Shown: positions 1-7,872 of the stretch, piece by piece
Layout of the letters: each line of letters starts with the position of its first letter
How positions within the stretch are numbered: position 1 is the first letter of the stretch
Assembly (NCBI RefSeq): GCF_019468565.1
Contig: NZ_CP080521.1
Coordinates: 5,828,001 to 5,892,000, forward strand
Source of the DNA: Pseudonocardia sp. DSM 110487
GTDB lineage: Bacteria > Actinomycetota > Actinomycetes > Mycobacteriales > Pseudonocardiaceae
DNA length: 64,000 nucleotides
Direction of reading: 5' to 3'
Notes under the pieces: model-generated
What the model was told of the DNA's origin: nothing
The model's input: only the letters and a program-made list of their open reading frames with translations
The model's database searches: none
Position numbers and translations under genes: made by a program

Positions 1-2
1 TC

Positions 3-2768
3 GCGCGGGCGGCGACGGCCCGGTGGGAGGAGGAACGGCTCGACGCGCTCGAGTCACGCGCCGAGGCCCGGCTCGCGCTCGGCGAGCACGGCGCGGTGGC
101 GGCCGAGCTGGGCGAGCTCGTCGCCCGCCACCCGCTGCGCGAGCGGCTGCGGGCCGCCCACCTGCGTGCCCTGCACCGGTCCGGGCGCCAGACGGAGGCC
201 CTCGCGGGCTTCCGCGAATTCCGCGAGCGGCTGGCCGACAAGCTGGGACTCGAACCCGGACGCGAGCTCGTCACGCTCCACGAGGCGATCCTGCGTCACG
301 ACCCGGCCGAGGAACCCGCGCCGGAGGTCGACGCGCTCCCCCGCACGAACCTGCCCGAACCGCTCACCGCGGTCGTCGGGAGGGAGGACGCGGTGGCTGC
401 CGTGCAGGTCCGGCTGACCGGCGCGCGGCTGGTGACGCTGACCGGGCCGGGTGGGGTCGGCAAGACCCGGCTGGCCCTCGAGGTGGCCGCGGGGCTGCGC
501 GATCCGGACGGCGACGGCCCGTGGCTGGTCGAGCTGGCCGCACTCGAGGCAGTGGCCGACACAGGGGCCGGCGCGACCGATGCGATCGCCACGTCCATCG
601 CTGCCGCCCTCGGCCTGCGCGACGACCCGCGGTCCGCAGCGAACCCGGCCGAGCGGGTCACCGACGCCTTGCGGACGCGGCGCACGCTGCTGGTCCTCGA
701 CAACTGCGAGCACGTGGCCGGCGCCGTGGCGGACCTGGTCGACGCGCTGCTGCGGGCCGCGCCGGACGTGCGGGTGCTCGCGACCAGCCGCGAGCCGCTC
801 CGGGTGGCGGGCGAGGCGCTGTGGCCGGTCCCGCCGCTCACGCTGCCCGCACCGGACGCGTCGCCCGCGCAGCAGCGGGCGACCGGGGCCGTGCGGCTCT
901 TCGCCGCACGGGCCGCGGCCGCGGCCCCCGACTTCGTGCTCGACGACGCGACCGCCGCCGCGGTGGCCCGCATCTGCCGCAGGCTCGACGGCCTGCCGCT
1001 CGCACTCGAGCTGGCGGCCACCCGGGTGCGCGTGTTCGGCGTGCACGAGCTCGCGGACCGGCTCGACGGGCACGCCGACCGGTCTGGGCTGCTCGGCACC
1101 GGCCCCCGCGGCGCGCCTGCCCGCCAGCGGACCCTGCGCGCGACGATCGACTGGAGCTGGGGCCTGCTCGACGCCGCGGAACGCGTGGTGCTGCGCAGGC
1201 TCGCGGTGCAGGCGGGCGCCGCCCCGCTCGATACGGCCGTCGCGCTCGCCGGGCCCGACGCCGGCCGGGACGCGGTGGATGTGCTCGCCGGCCTCGTCGA
1301 CCGCTCACTGGTGTCGGTGATCCCCGGCGGCGCGGGCGAGCCGACCCGCTACCGGCTGCTCGAGTCGGTGCGGGACTACGGGCTCGACCGGCTGGCGGAA
1401 GCTGGCGAGGTGGCCGCCACGCGGCAGCGTCACCTGGAGCACCACGTCGCGCTGGCGGAACGGGCCGCCGCTCGGCTGCGCGGGCCCGAGCAGGCCCGCT
1501 GGCTGCGCGTCCTGGAGAACGCATCGGCGGACCTGCGCGCCGCCCTCGACACGGCCGTGGCCACGAGAGCGGCCGAGGCCGCCCTGGGGCTGGTCGACGC
1601 GCTCGGCTGGCACTGGTGCCTGCTCGGACGCTGGAGCGAGGCGCTGCGGTGCTGCGCGCTCGCGCTGGGCGTGGCGGAAGGTCGCACCGATCTCGGCGCG
1701 CGGGTGGCGGTCTGGCAGGCGGGATTCTCGATGCTGAGCGGGTCCGGCGTCGACGTGCTCCCGGGAGCGCTCGCGGCCGCCGACGGGCTCGCCGACGCAG
1801 GTGGTCGCGCGCGGGCCCGCTGGTTCCTCGCGTTCGCCCACCGGGGGCGCGGAGAGCTCGCCACGACGGCGCGGCTCGTCGAGGACGTCGTGGAGCGGGC
1901 CGCGGCGGTGGGCGACCGGTGGAGCACCGCCGCCGCGCTCGCGGTGCGGGCCACGGTGGCCCGCGCCGGTGGTGCCCTCGACGCGGCCGCCCGGGACGCG
2001 GAACGCAGCGACCTGCTGTTCCAGGAGCTCGGCGACCGGTGGGGCAGGTTGCGGGCCACCACCACCCTCGCCGAGCTCGCGGAGATCGCGGGCGACTACG
2101 CCCGCGCCGTGCGGCTGCACCGGGAGGGCCTGCGGATGGCCGAGGAGCTGCAGCTGCGCGACGAGGCGTCGATGCGGCTCTCCGGGCTCGGCCGCATCGC
2201 GCTGCTGGCCGGGGACCTGGCCGAGGCCGACGCCCTGCACGAGCGGGCGCGCCGGATGGCCGTGCACGGAGCGCATCCCGTGGCCGAGGAGTTCGCCGAG
2301 ATCGGGCTCGCGCTCTCGGCCCGCCGCGCCGGCCGGTTCGCCGACGCCGAGCGCCACCTCCGTCGCTGGATCGACTGGCTCCGCACCGTGGACGGCGAGC
2401 CCGGCCTCGCGCTCGTGCTCGCGGAGCTCGGCTTCGTGGCGGAGCAGCGCGGGGACCTCGCCGCCGCGCGGCGGACGCACCTCGACGGCCTTGCCGCGGC
2501 GCGGCGGGTCGGCGACCCGCGCGCGATCGCGCTCGCCCTGGAGGGCCTCGCCGGCGCACAGACCGCACGCGGGCCGGAACGCGCGGCCGAGCTGCTCGGG
2601 GCGGCGGAGGCCCTGAGAGCGGGCGTAGGGGCGCCGCTCCCGCCCTCCGAGCGCGGTGACGTCGACCGGATCAGCGGTCGGCTCCGGGAGACGCTCGGCG
2701 CTGCCGCGTTCGAGGAGCACGTGGCCCGCGGGGCACGGCGGGCCTGGCCCGAACTCGTGCCCGTGTGA
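3..2768 (+). CDS. AfsR/BTAD-type transcriptional regulator, 5' end outside window
   Basis: The reading frame is open from the first bases of the window, so the N-terminus, including the expected OmpR-like winged helix, is missing. What remains begins inside a bacterial transcriptional activator domain (BTAD, to about base 320). It continues into an NB-ARC/AAA ATPase domain with Walker A GPGGVGKT at about 444-467 and a Walker B-like LLVLDNCEHV near 690-720, then ends in a TPR-like helical repeat region (about 1400-2700). Proteins of this build are ATP-dependent activators of secondary metabolism or accessory genes. The stop is at 2766-2768 and the next gene starts about 50 bases later on the same strand. 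No target can be read from the sequence. A frame beginning at an internal ATG (96) would be an artefact of the window edge. Confidence 0.9.
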   Translation, partial: ARAATARWEEERLDALESRAEARLALGEHGAVAAELGELVARHPLRERLRAAHLRALHRSGRQTEALAGFREFRERLADKLGLEPGRELVTLHEAILRHDPAEEPAPEVDALPRTNLPEPLTAVVGREDAVAAVQVRLTGARLVTLTGPGGVGKTRLALEVAAGLRDPDGDGPWLVELAALEAVADTGAGATDAIATSIAAALGLRDDPRSAANPAERVTDALRTRRTLLVLDNCEHVAGAVADLVDALLRAAPDVRVLATSREPLRVAGEALWPVPPLTLPAPDASPAQQRATGAVRLFAARAAAAAPDFVLDDATAAAVARICRRLDGLPLALELAATRVRVFGVHELADRLDGHADRSGLLGTGPRGAPARQRTLRATIDWSWGLLDAAERVVLRRLAVQAGAAPLDTAVALAGPDAGRDAVDVLAGLVDRSLVSVIPGGAGEPTRYRLLESVRDYGLDRLAEAGEVAATRQRHLEHHVALAERAAARLRGPEQARWLRVLENASADLRAALDTAVATRAAEAALGLVDALGWHWCLLGRWSEALRCCALALGVAEGRTDLGARVAVWQAGFSMLSGSGVDVLPGALAAADGLADAGGRARARWFLAFAHRGRGELATTARLVEDVVERAAAVGDRWSTAAALAVRATVARAGGALDAAARDAERSDLLFQELGDRWGRLRATTTLAELAEIAGDYARAVRLHREGLRMAEELQLRDEASMRLSGLGRIALLAGDLAEADALHERARRMAVHGAHPVAEEFAEIGLALSARRAGRFADAERHLRRWIDWLRTVDGEPGLALVLAELGFVAEQRGDLAAARRTHLDGLAAARRVGDPRAIALALEGLAGAQTARGPERAAELLGAAEALRAGVGAPLPPSERGDVDRISGRLRETLGAAAFEEHVARGARRAWPELVPV

Positions 2769-2821
2769 TCGATCTCTCGGCGGGGTCGGTCCCGCACCGC
2801 CGCGGTGCGAGACTCGCCGCC

Positions 2822-3655
2822 GTGCGCATCGCCGTCTGCACCGTGAGCCTGCCCGAGTGGACGCCGGAGGAGGCCGTCGCCGAGGTGGCGGCACTGGGGT
2901 TCGACGGGATCGAGTGGCGGGTGGCCGACGACCCCGGCACGGACGGCCCGCCCGGCTTCTGGCGCGGCAACCGCTGCACGCTCCCGGCGTCGACCTTCGA
3001 GCAGGACGCCGCGCGGATCAGGGAGCTGACCAGCGCCGCGGGCCTCGACATCCCCGCCGTCGGCCCGTACGCGCGCTGCGACGACCTCGACACGGTGGAG
3101 CGCCTCATGCGCGGGGCAGCAGCGCTGGGGGCGCCGCGGATGCGCGTGCAGGTCGGCGCGCCGGGCCCGGAGGGCTACCGGGAGACGTTCGCGCGGAGGC
3201 GCGATGAGTTCCGGGCGGTCGCCGACCTGGCGCTGCGCCACGGCGTGCAGGCGCTGCTCGAGCTGCACCACCAGTCGCTCGTGTCCAGCGCGTCGGCCGC
3301 GGCCCGCTTCCTCGACGGGATCGACCCGCGGGCCGTCGGCGTCATCCACGACGTCGGCAACATGGTGCGCGAGGGCTACGAGTTCGACCTGTGGAGCCTG
3401 GAGATCCTCGGCGAGCACCTCGCCCACGTGCACGTCAAGAACGCGGAGCTGCGGCCCGCGCCGGGCACGTCGCCGCCGTGGAGCTGGGAGTGGGCGCCGA
3501 TGCGGACGGGCGCGGCCCCGCTGCAGCGGCTCTTCGACGCGCTCGCAGGGGTCGGCTACGACGGATGGGTGTCGCTGGAGGACTTCTCCACCGAGGTCCC
3601 GCTACGGGAGCGGCTGGTAGACGGTCTCGCCTACGTCCGGGAGCTCACCGCATAG
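2822..3655 (+). CDS. sugar phosphate isomerase/epimerase (xylose isomerase-like TIM barrel)
   Basis: A protein of about 277 residues of the AP endonuclease family 2/xylose isomerase-like superfamily. It starts with a first barrel strand (VRIAVCTVSL), has ELHHQSL mid-chain, HDVGNM and HVHVKNAEL further on, and ends with a SLEDFSTE strand. These acidic and histidine residues are the usual divalent-metal ligands of the family. Members isomerise or epimerise sugars, polyols or keto-acids, and the substrate cannot be deduced here. I chose the GTG at 2822 because homologues begin directly at the first strand; an upstream GTG at 2765 would overlap the previous stop codon and add 19 unrelated residues. 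It may be co-transcribed with the regulator upstream. Confidence 0.85.
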   Translation: MRIAVCTVSLPEWTPEEAVAEVAALGFDGIEWRVADDPGTDGPPGFWRGNRCTLPASTFEQDAARIRELTSAAGLDIPAVGPYARCDDLDTVERLMRGAAALGAPRMRVQVGAPGPEGYRETFARRRDEFRAVADLALRHGVQALLELHHQSLVSSASAAARFLDGIDPRAVGVIHDVGNMVREGYEFDLWSLEILGEHLAHVHVKNAELRPAPGTSPPWSWEWAPMRTGAAPLQRLFDALAGVGYDGWVSLEDFSTEVPLRERLVDGLAYVRELTA

Positions 3656-3773
3656 TGCTGCACCCTTCCGGGTGAAGACCTGCCAGTACTCTGGCCGAAC
3701 GGGAACGACAGGAGCACCGTCGCTCAGCGACACGCAGCAAGCGCGCGAGTCGCCGCCAAGAGGGAGCCCCTGG

Positions 3774-4418
3774 ATGAGCCAGCGCACGTCCGCGCTCGCC
3801 CCGCCCGCAGCCCAGCACCGGCCCGCCGAGGCCATCGTCGTCATGGCGCAGGAGCCCGACGTGCCGGCGTGGGTGAAGCGAGCATGTCGGCGGTCCCGTC
3901 GGCAGGTGCGGATCGAACCCGCACCCGGGAGCCCGGAGGACCGCCTGCTCACGGTCGCCGCGCTCGCCGGGCGCAGCGTCCTCGTCGTGGGCCCGCCGGG
4001 CGACGGGCACACCCCCGGTGGGCGGGTGGTCGCCGCGGTCCGCGACCTCCCGTCGGACGCCGCGGTCCTCGCGGAGGCGGCCCTGGCCGCCACGGTGCTC
4101 GAGGCCGCCGTCGTGCCCGTCCACTGCGTCCCGCTCTCCTTCGGCGAGCGCAGCGTCGGGCTCACCGACGCGCTGGCCCGCGGGCACGACGTCCTCGACA
4201 CGGCCGTCGCGCAGCTCGCGGCCGACGCCCCTGAGCTCAGGGTGGTCCCCCGCCTCCTGCGGATGCACCCCCACGAGCTCGTGGGCGAAGGGCTCGACGC
4301 CGACCTGCTCGTCCTCGGCGGGCCCCGCCACCGGATTCCCGCCCGCGTCGGGCTGGTGGGCTGCAGCGCCGTGCAGCACGCGCCCTGCCCCGTACTGCTG
4401 GCACCGCGGCCCGGCTGA
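3774..4418 (+). CDS. universal stress protein (UspA family)
   Basis: A 214-residue cytoplasmic protein. Residues from about 70 to the end form a complete Usp alpha/beta fold: strand GRVVAAVRDL, a central VVPVHCVPL strand, and the C-terminal LLVLGGPRH...CSAVQHAPCPVLLAP segment that carries the ATP-loop and last strand of the family. The first 65 residues (AIVVMAQEP... and SVLVVGPP) look like the remnant of a second Usp half, as in tandem Usp proteins of actinomycetes. ATG 3774 is preferred because AGAGGGAG lies about 8 bases upstream; an in-frame start at 3672 would add a non-homologous extension. These proteins are typically induced by starvation or hypoxia. Its stop codon lies 14 bases before the palindromic element. 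Confidence 0.85.
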   Translation: MSQRTSALAPPAAQHRPAEAIVVMAQEPDVPAWVKRACRRSRRQVRIEPAPGSPEDRLLTVAALAGRSVLVVGPPGDGHTPGGRVVAAVRDLPSDAAVLAEAALAATVLEAAVVPVHCVPLSFGERSVGLTDALARGHDVLDTAVAQLAADAPELRVVPRLLRMHPHELVGEGLDADLLVLGGPRHRIPARVGLVGCSAVQHAPCPVLLAPRPG

Positions 4419-4432
4419 CGCCGAGGGGAGCA

Positions 4433-4601
4433 CTAGTGCCCCGGCAAGGAAGGTTCGCCACGTAACTCGACGGCCCAGCTTCCCGCTGGCCGCACCGGCG
4501 AACCGGCCGAGTACGCCCGGTACGAGGCCGGTTCGCCGGCGCACCCAGCGGAAACCTGGATCCGCCGATTTACGCACCAACCTTCCTTGCCGGGGCACTA
4601 G
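4433..4601. mobile_element. 169-bp palindromic MITE-like element, copy A
   Basis: The two ends are exact inverted repeats that begin CTAGTGCCCCGGCAAGGAAG and run for 23 bases. The arms remain similar inward to the middle near 4517, so one strand could fold into one long imperfect hairpin. The same 169-bp unit lies in reverse orientation at 55011-55179 with only about three base differences. It sits exactly between two convergent genes, 14 bases after one stop codon and abutting the other (TGA at 4602-4604). CTAG at both edges may be a 4-bp target duplication or part of the repeat. It carries no transposase. It could be a miniature transposable element that also serves as a bidirectional terminator. 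Confidence 0.8.
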
Positions 4602-6074
4602 TCAGCCGATCCCGAGCCGCGCGATCGGCTCGACCAGCTCGCGCTCCTCGTAGGCGAGGTGGGAGAGCAGCGTGTCGGTGAGCAGGTCGACCGCTGCGCG
4701 CAACGCGTCCCCGTCCTGACCGGCGACGAACGCGACCAGCGCGCGGTCGACCCGCTCCAGGACCTCATGGATCGCGTGGTGCTCCTCCTGGAGCCGCTCG
4801 ACCACCGGGGCGAGGCGCGGGTCGCCCCAGCGCAGCCGAGGGAACATCGTCTGGTCCTCCAGCGTGTGGTGCATCGTGACCAACCGGCAGTAGGACTCGC
4901 AGTACGTGCCCACCGTCCAGTTGTTCTGCCGCAGGGTCATGGTCTGGATGTGCGAGCGTGCTTCCCCCGCGTCCACGGCACCGGAGACGACCTGTTCGAC
5001 GAGGTCGCGCACCCGCGCGAGCTCGGAACGCAGGTGGTCGTGCACGTCGATGAGGTGCTGACCCCCGGCCAGCTCGTGCGGGGTGTAGGTGCGGTCCGGA
5101 TCCGGCGCGGGCCCCGTGGGTCGCGCCGACTCGTCCCACACCTGGGTCGCGCTGCGGCGGAAACCGTCGTCGGGGGTGGGTACGACGGTGAAACCACCGC
5201 TACGCGCCACCGGGGCCTGCGGCTTCGTGGAACTCTCGGCGGACACCAGCTCGCGCACGGCCGGCGCCACCTCCTCGGCAAAGCGGTGCAGGTCGCCGGG
5301 ATCGTCGCCGGCGAGGATGAACGCGCTGATCCCGTGGTCGAGGGCGAGCCCGGCGAGCTGCTCCGCGGACTGGTCGACGCCGACGTTGAGCAGCCTGCGG
5401 ATGTCCCTCGGCGACCGGCCTGCCTCCCGTGCCGCGTCGTCGATGATCGCGTTGCCCGTGGCGAAGTCACTGGACTGCATGTTCGCGAGCGACGGCAGCC
5501 AGCCGTCGGCCGCCCGTCCGGTGAGGGCGAGCATGCGTGGCTTGTACGCGCCGAGCCAGATACCGACGTCGTGGGCGGGCGCCGGGCCGCGCTTGGCGCC
5601 GACCACGCGGTGGAACTCCCCCTCCACGCGCACTCCCCCGCGAGCACCGGCATCCCAGACCTGGCGGATGACGTCGATGGCCTCCTCCAGCGCGCGCACC
5701 CCCTGCCCGCCGGGCAGCCTGCGCCCGCCCATGGCCTCGATGGCCTCCCAGAACGCGCCGGCGCCGAGGCCCAGCTCCACCCGGCCGCCGGAGAGCAGGT
5801 CGAGGCTCGCCACGCTGCGGGCGAGCACGGCGGGCGGGCGCAGCGGCAGGTTCGTGACGTTCGCGGCCAGCCGAACGCTGCGAGTGCGGGCCGCGATGTA
5901 GGACAGCAGCGTCCAGGTGTCGAGGAAGCGCGGCTGGTAGGGGTGGTCCTGCACGGTCACCAGGTCCAGCCCGAGCCGCTCGCAGCGCTGCGCGAGGCCC
6001 ACCACCTGCTCCGGGTCGGCCGCGAGCGGGGTGAGGAAGGAGCCGAAGAGCAGCGGGTGGCCGTAGTCGGTCAT
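4602..6074 (-). CDS. LLM-class flavin-dependent oxidoreductase fused to a hemerythrin domain
   Basis: A 490-residue two-domain protein. Residues 1-285 are a luciferase-like monooxygenase TIM barrel (FGSFLTPLA start, VELGLGAGAF, DVGIWLGAYKPRMLALTGRAADGW), a family that uses F420H2 or reduced flavin. A Pro/Asp-rich linker follows. Residues from about 340 form a hemerythrin-like four-helix bundle with the metal-binding signatures HDH (about 348), HHTLEDQ (about 402), EEHHAIHE (about 431) and HLAYEERE (about 472). The hemerythrin half would carry a di-iron site able to bind O2 or NO. The substrate is unknown. The gene is monocistronic, convergent with the universal stress gene, and ends at the edge of the palindromic element. 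Confidence 0.88.
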   Translation of the reverse strand: MTDYGHPLLFGSFLTPLAADPEQVVGLAQRCERLGLDLVTVQDHPYQPRFLDTWTLLSYIAARTRSVRLAANVTNLPLRPPAVLARSVASLDLLSGGRVELGLGAGAFWEAIEAMGGRRLPGGQGVRALEEAIDVIRQVWDAGARGGVRVEGEFHRVVGAKRGPAPAHDVGIWLGAYKPRMLALTGRAADGWLPSLANMQSSDFATGNAIIDDAAREAGRSPRDIRRLLNVGVDQSAEQLAGLALDHGISAFILAGDDPGDLHRFAEEVAPAVRELVSAESSTKPQAPVARSGGFTVVPTPDDGFRRSATQVWDESARPTGPAPDPDRTYTPHELAGGQHLIDVHDHLRSELARVRDLVEQVVSGAVDAGEARSHIQTMTLRQNNWTVGTYCESYCRLVTMHHTLEDQTMFPRLRWGDPRLAPVVERLQEEHHAIHEVLERVDRALVAFVAGQDGDALRAAVDLLTDTLLSHLAYEERELVEPIARLGIG

Positions 6075-6091
6075 GCCCTCGATCCTATGCC

Positions 6092-6118
6092 GTACAGAAC
6101 GTCTGCTGAACAGAACAT
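6092..6118. promoter_or_regulatory. direct-repeat motif upstream of the LLM-hemerythrin gene
   Basis: The 281-bp gap between the divergent starts at 6074 and 6356 holds two copies of ACAGAAC separated by 11 bases, about 20-45 bases upstream of the LLM start codon. The position suits a regulator binding site or promoter element. It is only a repeat seen by eye. The rest of the gap shows no gene and has lower GC than its surroundings. Confidence 0.3.
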
Positions 6119-6355
6119 ATCATCGACGCTGTGACCTCGGGCGCACACCTGGCCTCGCGGTACTCATGTGTAGCGCGAACAAATAGGCCGAGCCAGCAGA
6201 CGAGCATGCACGAGAGATGCCGACGTTCACGATCGCGAACATTCTCGACAGTTTCCGCCTGCGGCCTCGCGTCGCCACCCTAGGCTGATCATCAGCCCGG
6301 CTCGTCACGGCGAAGGCCGGCTCGCGACCCGCCCGAGCACCCACAGGAGAGAACA

Positions 6356-6658
6356 ATGGTCAATGCTGACGGCTCACGGCCACCAGATGCGCCGAGACAG
6401 CCGAGAAGCCACCGGCGAAGAATCCTGCTCTGCAGCCTCCTAGCCGCATTCGCGGTGGCAATTCCAGCAGTCAGTGGCATTCAATCAAGCAGCATTGCGC
6501 TCGCCCAGCACGGGGATCGCGCGCACTGCGAGAAGTCATATGTTAGAATGCTCGACGGCGACTGCATGGGTGGCCGATACATCGTGACCTGGGAGAGTCG
6601 ATGCGCTGATTGCGGCGGATTATGCGGGTCATGGATGACAGACGAGGGTCCCTGTTGA
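6356..6658 (+). CDS. small secreted cysteine-rich protein of unknown function
   Basis: A 100-residue protein that I do not recognise. ATG 6356 follows a strong ribosome site, AGGAGA at 6345-6350. The N-terminus has a basic stretch (RSHRRR, about residues 17-22), a hydrophobic core (ILLCSLLAAFAVAIPAV) and an ALAQ signal-peptidase-like site near residue 50. The predicted mature part of about 50 residues contains six cysteines, the last ones in CADCGGLCGSW and a C-terminal Cys, enough for three disulfides. Codon use is less GC-rich than in the neighbours. It is followed by two same-strand genes (22 bases, then an overlap), so it probably opens a three-gene operon. It might be an exported peptide effector or signal, but nothing proves this. 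Confidence 0.6.
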   Translation: MVNADGSRPPDAPRQPRSHRRRILLCSLLAAFAVAIPAVSGIQSSSIALAQHGDRAHCEKSYVRMLDGDCMGGRYIVTWESRCADCGGLCGSWMTDEGPC

Positions 6659-6680
6659 CCGGGCAGAACGGAGAACAGCC

Positions 6681-7040
6681 ATGGCACGGCTGCAGTCCTA
6701 TGCCGAGGTTGTCGGCGCCGAGGAACTGACCGGCCCCCTGAACGCGACGGGCATGAGCCCTGGTCGGCCGCTGCGGGAATACGTCGACATGTCGAGAGGT
6801 ACGTACCTCCTCGACATGCCCGTCCCCTCGGTCGACCGGCAACGTCTTCGCAAAGTGGCAGAGCTGAGCGGCGATGCCTCCCTACAGGAGATCGCGACCG
6901 CCGGCACAGTGTCGATATCACTCGAGCATCTCCGGAACCATGACACTGACAAGACACGCGTGCGAGTCGGCTACAAGATCGACTACTCCGAGGACGAGGT
7001 TCAGGAGCTCGGGATCGAGAACATCGACCCTCGATCGTGA
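6681..7040 (+). CDS. 119-aa hypothetical protein of the ATPase cassette
   Basis: A hydrophilic protein without signal peptide or membrane segment, which I cannot assign to a family. The start ATG 6681 is supported by GGAGAA about 7 bases upstream. The N-terminal part is loosely structured; from about residue 36 there is a segment with alternating hydrophobic residues (GTYLLDMPVPSVDRQ, VSISLEHLRN, VRVGYKIDYS) that looks like beta structure, and the tail is acidic. Its TGA overlaps the GTG of the following ATPase gene, so the two are translationally coupled and may act together. Base composition is lower in GC than the flanking genes. Confidence 0.6.
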   Translation: MARLQSYAEVVGAEELTGPLNATGMSPGRPLREYVDMSRGTYLLDMPVPSVDRQRLRKVAELSGDASLQEIATAGTVSISLEHLRNHDTDKTRVRVGYKIDYSEDEVQELGIENIDPRS

Positions 7041-7807
7041 CGAGCAGCCGAGGCGGCCGGGCCGGACATTTCGTTCGGCGAGTGGTCATCGACACGCCAT
7101 CCGCACATGATCGTGGATACCCTTTCGACCTCCCGCTGGTTCGAGCGATCCAACAGTCGGACGGTTTCGGCCTGAGCCCGGGGGTCACCGCAATCGTGGG
7201 AGAGAACGGCGTCGGGAAATCCACGCTGATCGAGGCGATCGCGGTTGCCCTCGGCCTCAACCCGGAGGGCGGCTCCCGATCGTTGCGATTCAGCACGCGC
7301 ACGACGGAGTCCGAACTCGGCAAGTACGCTCGGGCAGTGCGCAGACCTGGTCGTGAGCGCCGAAGCTTCTTCTTGCGCGCCGAGAGCTTTTACAACGTCG
7401 CCACGCAGATCGAGCAGGTAGATGGCGGAAGTTCGGAAATACTCGCGGCGTACGGCGGCCGAAGCCTGCACACCCGATCGCACGGCGAATCCTTCATCGA
7501 TCTCCTCCAACACCGGTTCGGCCCGTCCGGCCTCTACCTGCTCGACGAGCCGGAAGCAGCCCTCTCCGTCCAGGGATGCATGGCCGCACTCGCACTCATC
7601 GATCAGTACGTCAACTCCGGGTCTCAGTTCATCATCGCCACTCATTCACCCGTCCTGCTCGCGCTCCCCGGAGCCACCATCGTGCAGATCGAGGAGGACG
7701 GTTCGTTCCACACCGTCGACTACGACAGCTGCCGCACGGTATCCGCGATGCGCGGTTTCCTCAACGCACCCGAACGGGCGTTGCGCCATCTCTTGAGCGA
7801 TGCCTAG
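7037..7807 (+). CDS. stand-alone ABC/AAA-type ATPase (COG3910-like)
   Basis: A 256-residue soluble ATPase with every motif of an ABC head: Walker A GENGVGKST at residues 55-63, a signature-like SHGESFIDLL near 153, Walker B LYLLDEPEAALS near 170 and an H-loop ATHSP near 203. There is no transporter, coiled coil or SMC arm, which matches the short predicted ATPases grouped as COG3910. Such proteins recur in accessory and defence islands, but a role is not established. The GTG start overlaps the preceding stop by GTGA. It is the last gene of the cassette and lies tail to tail with the P450 gene. Codon use is less GC-biased than in the surroundings, suggesting horizontal acquisition. Confidence 0.8.
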   Translation: MTSSRGGRAGHFVRRVVIDTPSAHDRGYPFDLPLVRAIQQSDGFGLSPGVTAIVGENGVGKSTLIEAIAVALGLNPEGGSRSLRFSTRTTESELGKYARAVRRPGRERRSFFLRAESFYNVATQIEQVDGGSSEILAAYGGRSLHTRSHGESFIDLLQHRFGPSGLYLLDEPEAALSVQGCMAALALIDQYVNSGSQFIIATHSPVLLALPGATIVQIEEDGSFHTVDYDSCRTVSAMRGFLNAPERALRHLLSDA

Positions 7808-7872
7808 GACCCGGAGGCAGCGCTGATCGGCGGAAGTGGTGCCACAACGTCAGTTCCAACACTGGGGTAGGC

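Noticed and set aside
3645..4598. Long minus-strand frame running through the universal stress gene and the palindromic element
   Set aside because: It reads across the complement of a recognised gene and into the element; the shared amino acids with the frame at 54552 come from the DNA repeat, not from a protein family.
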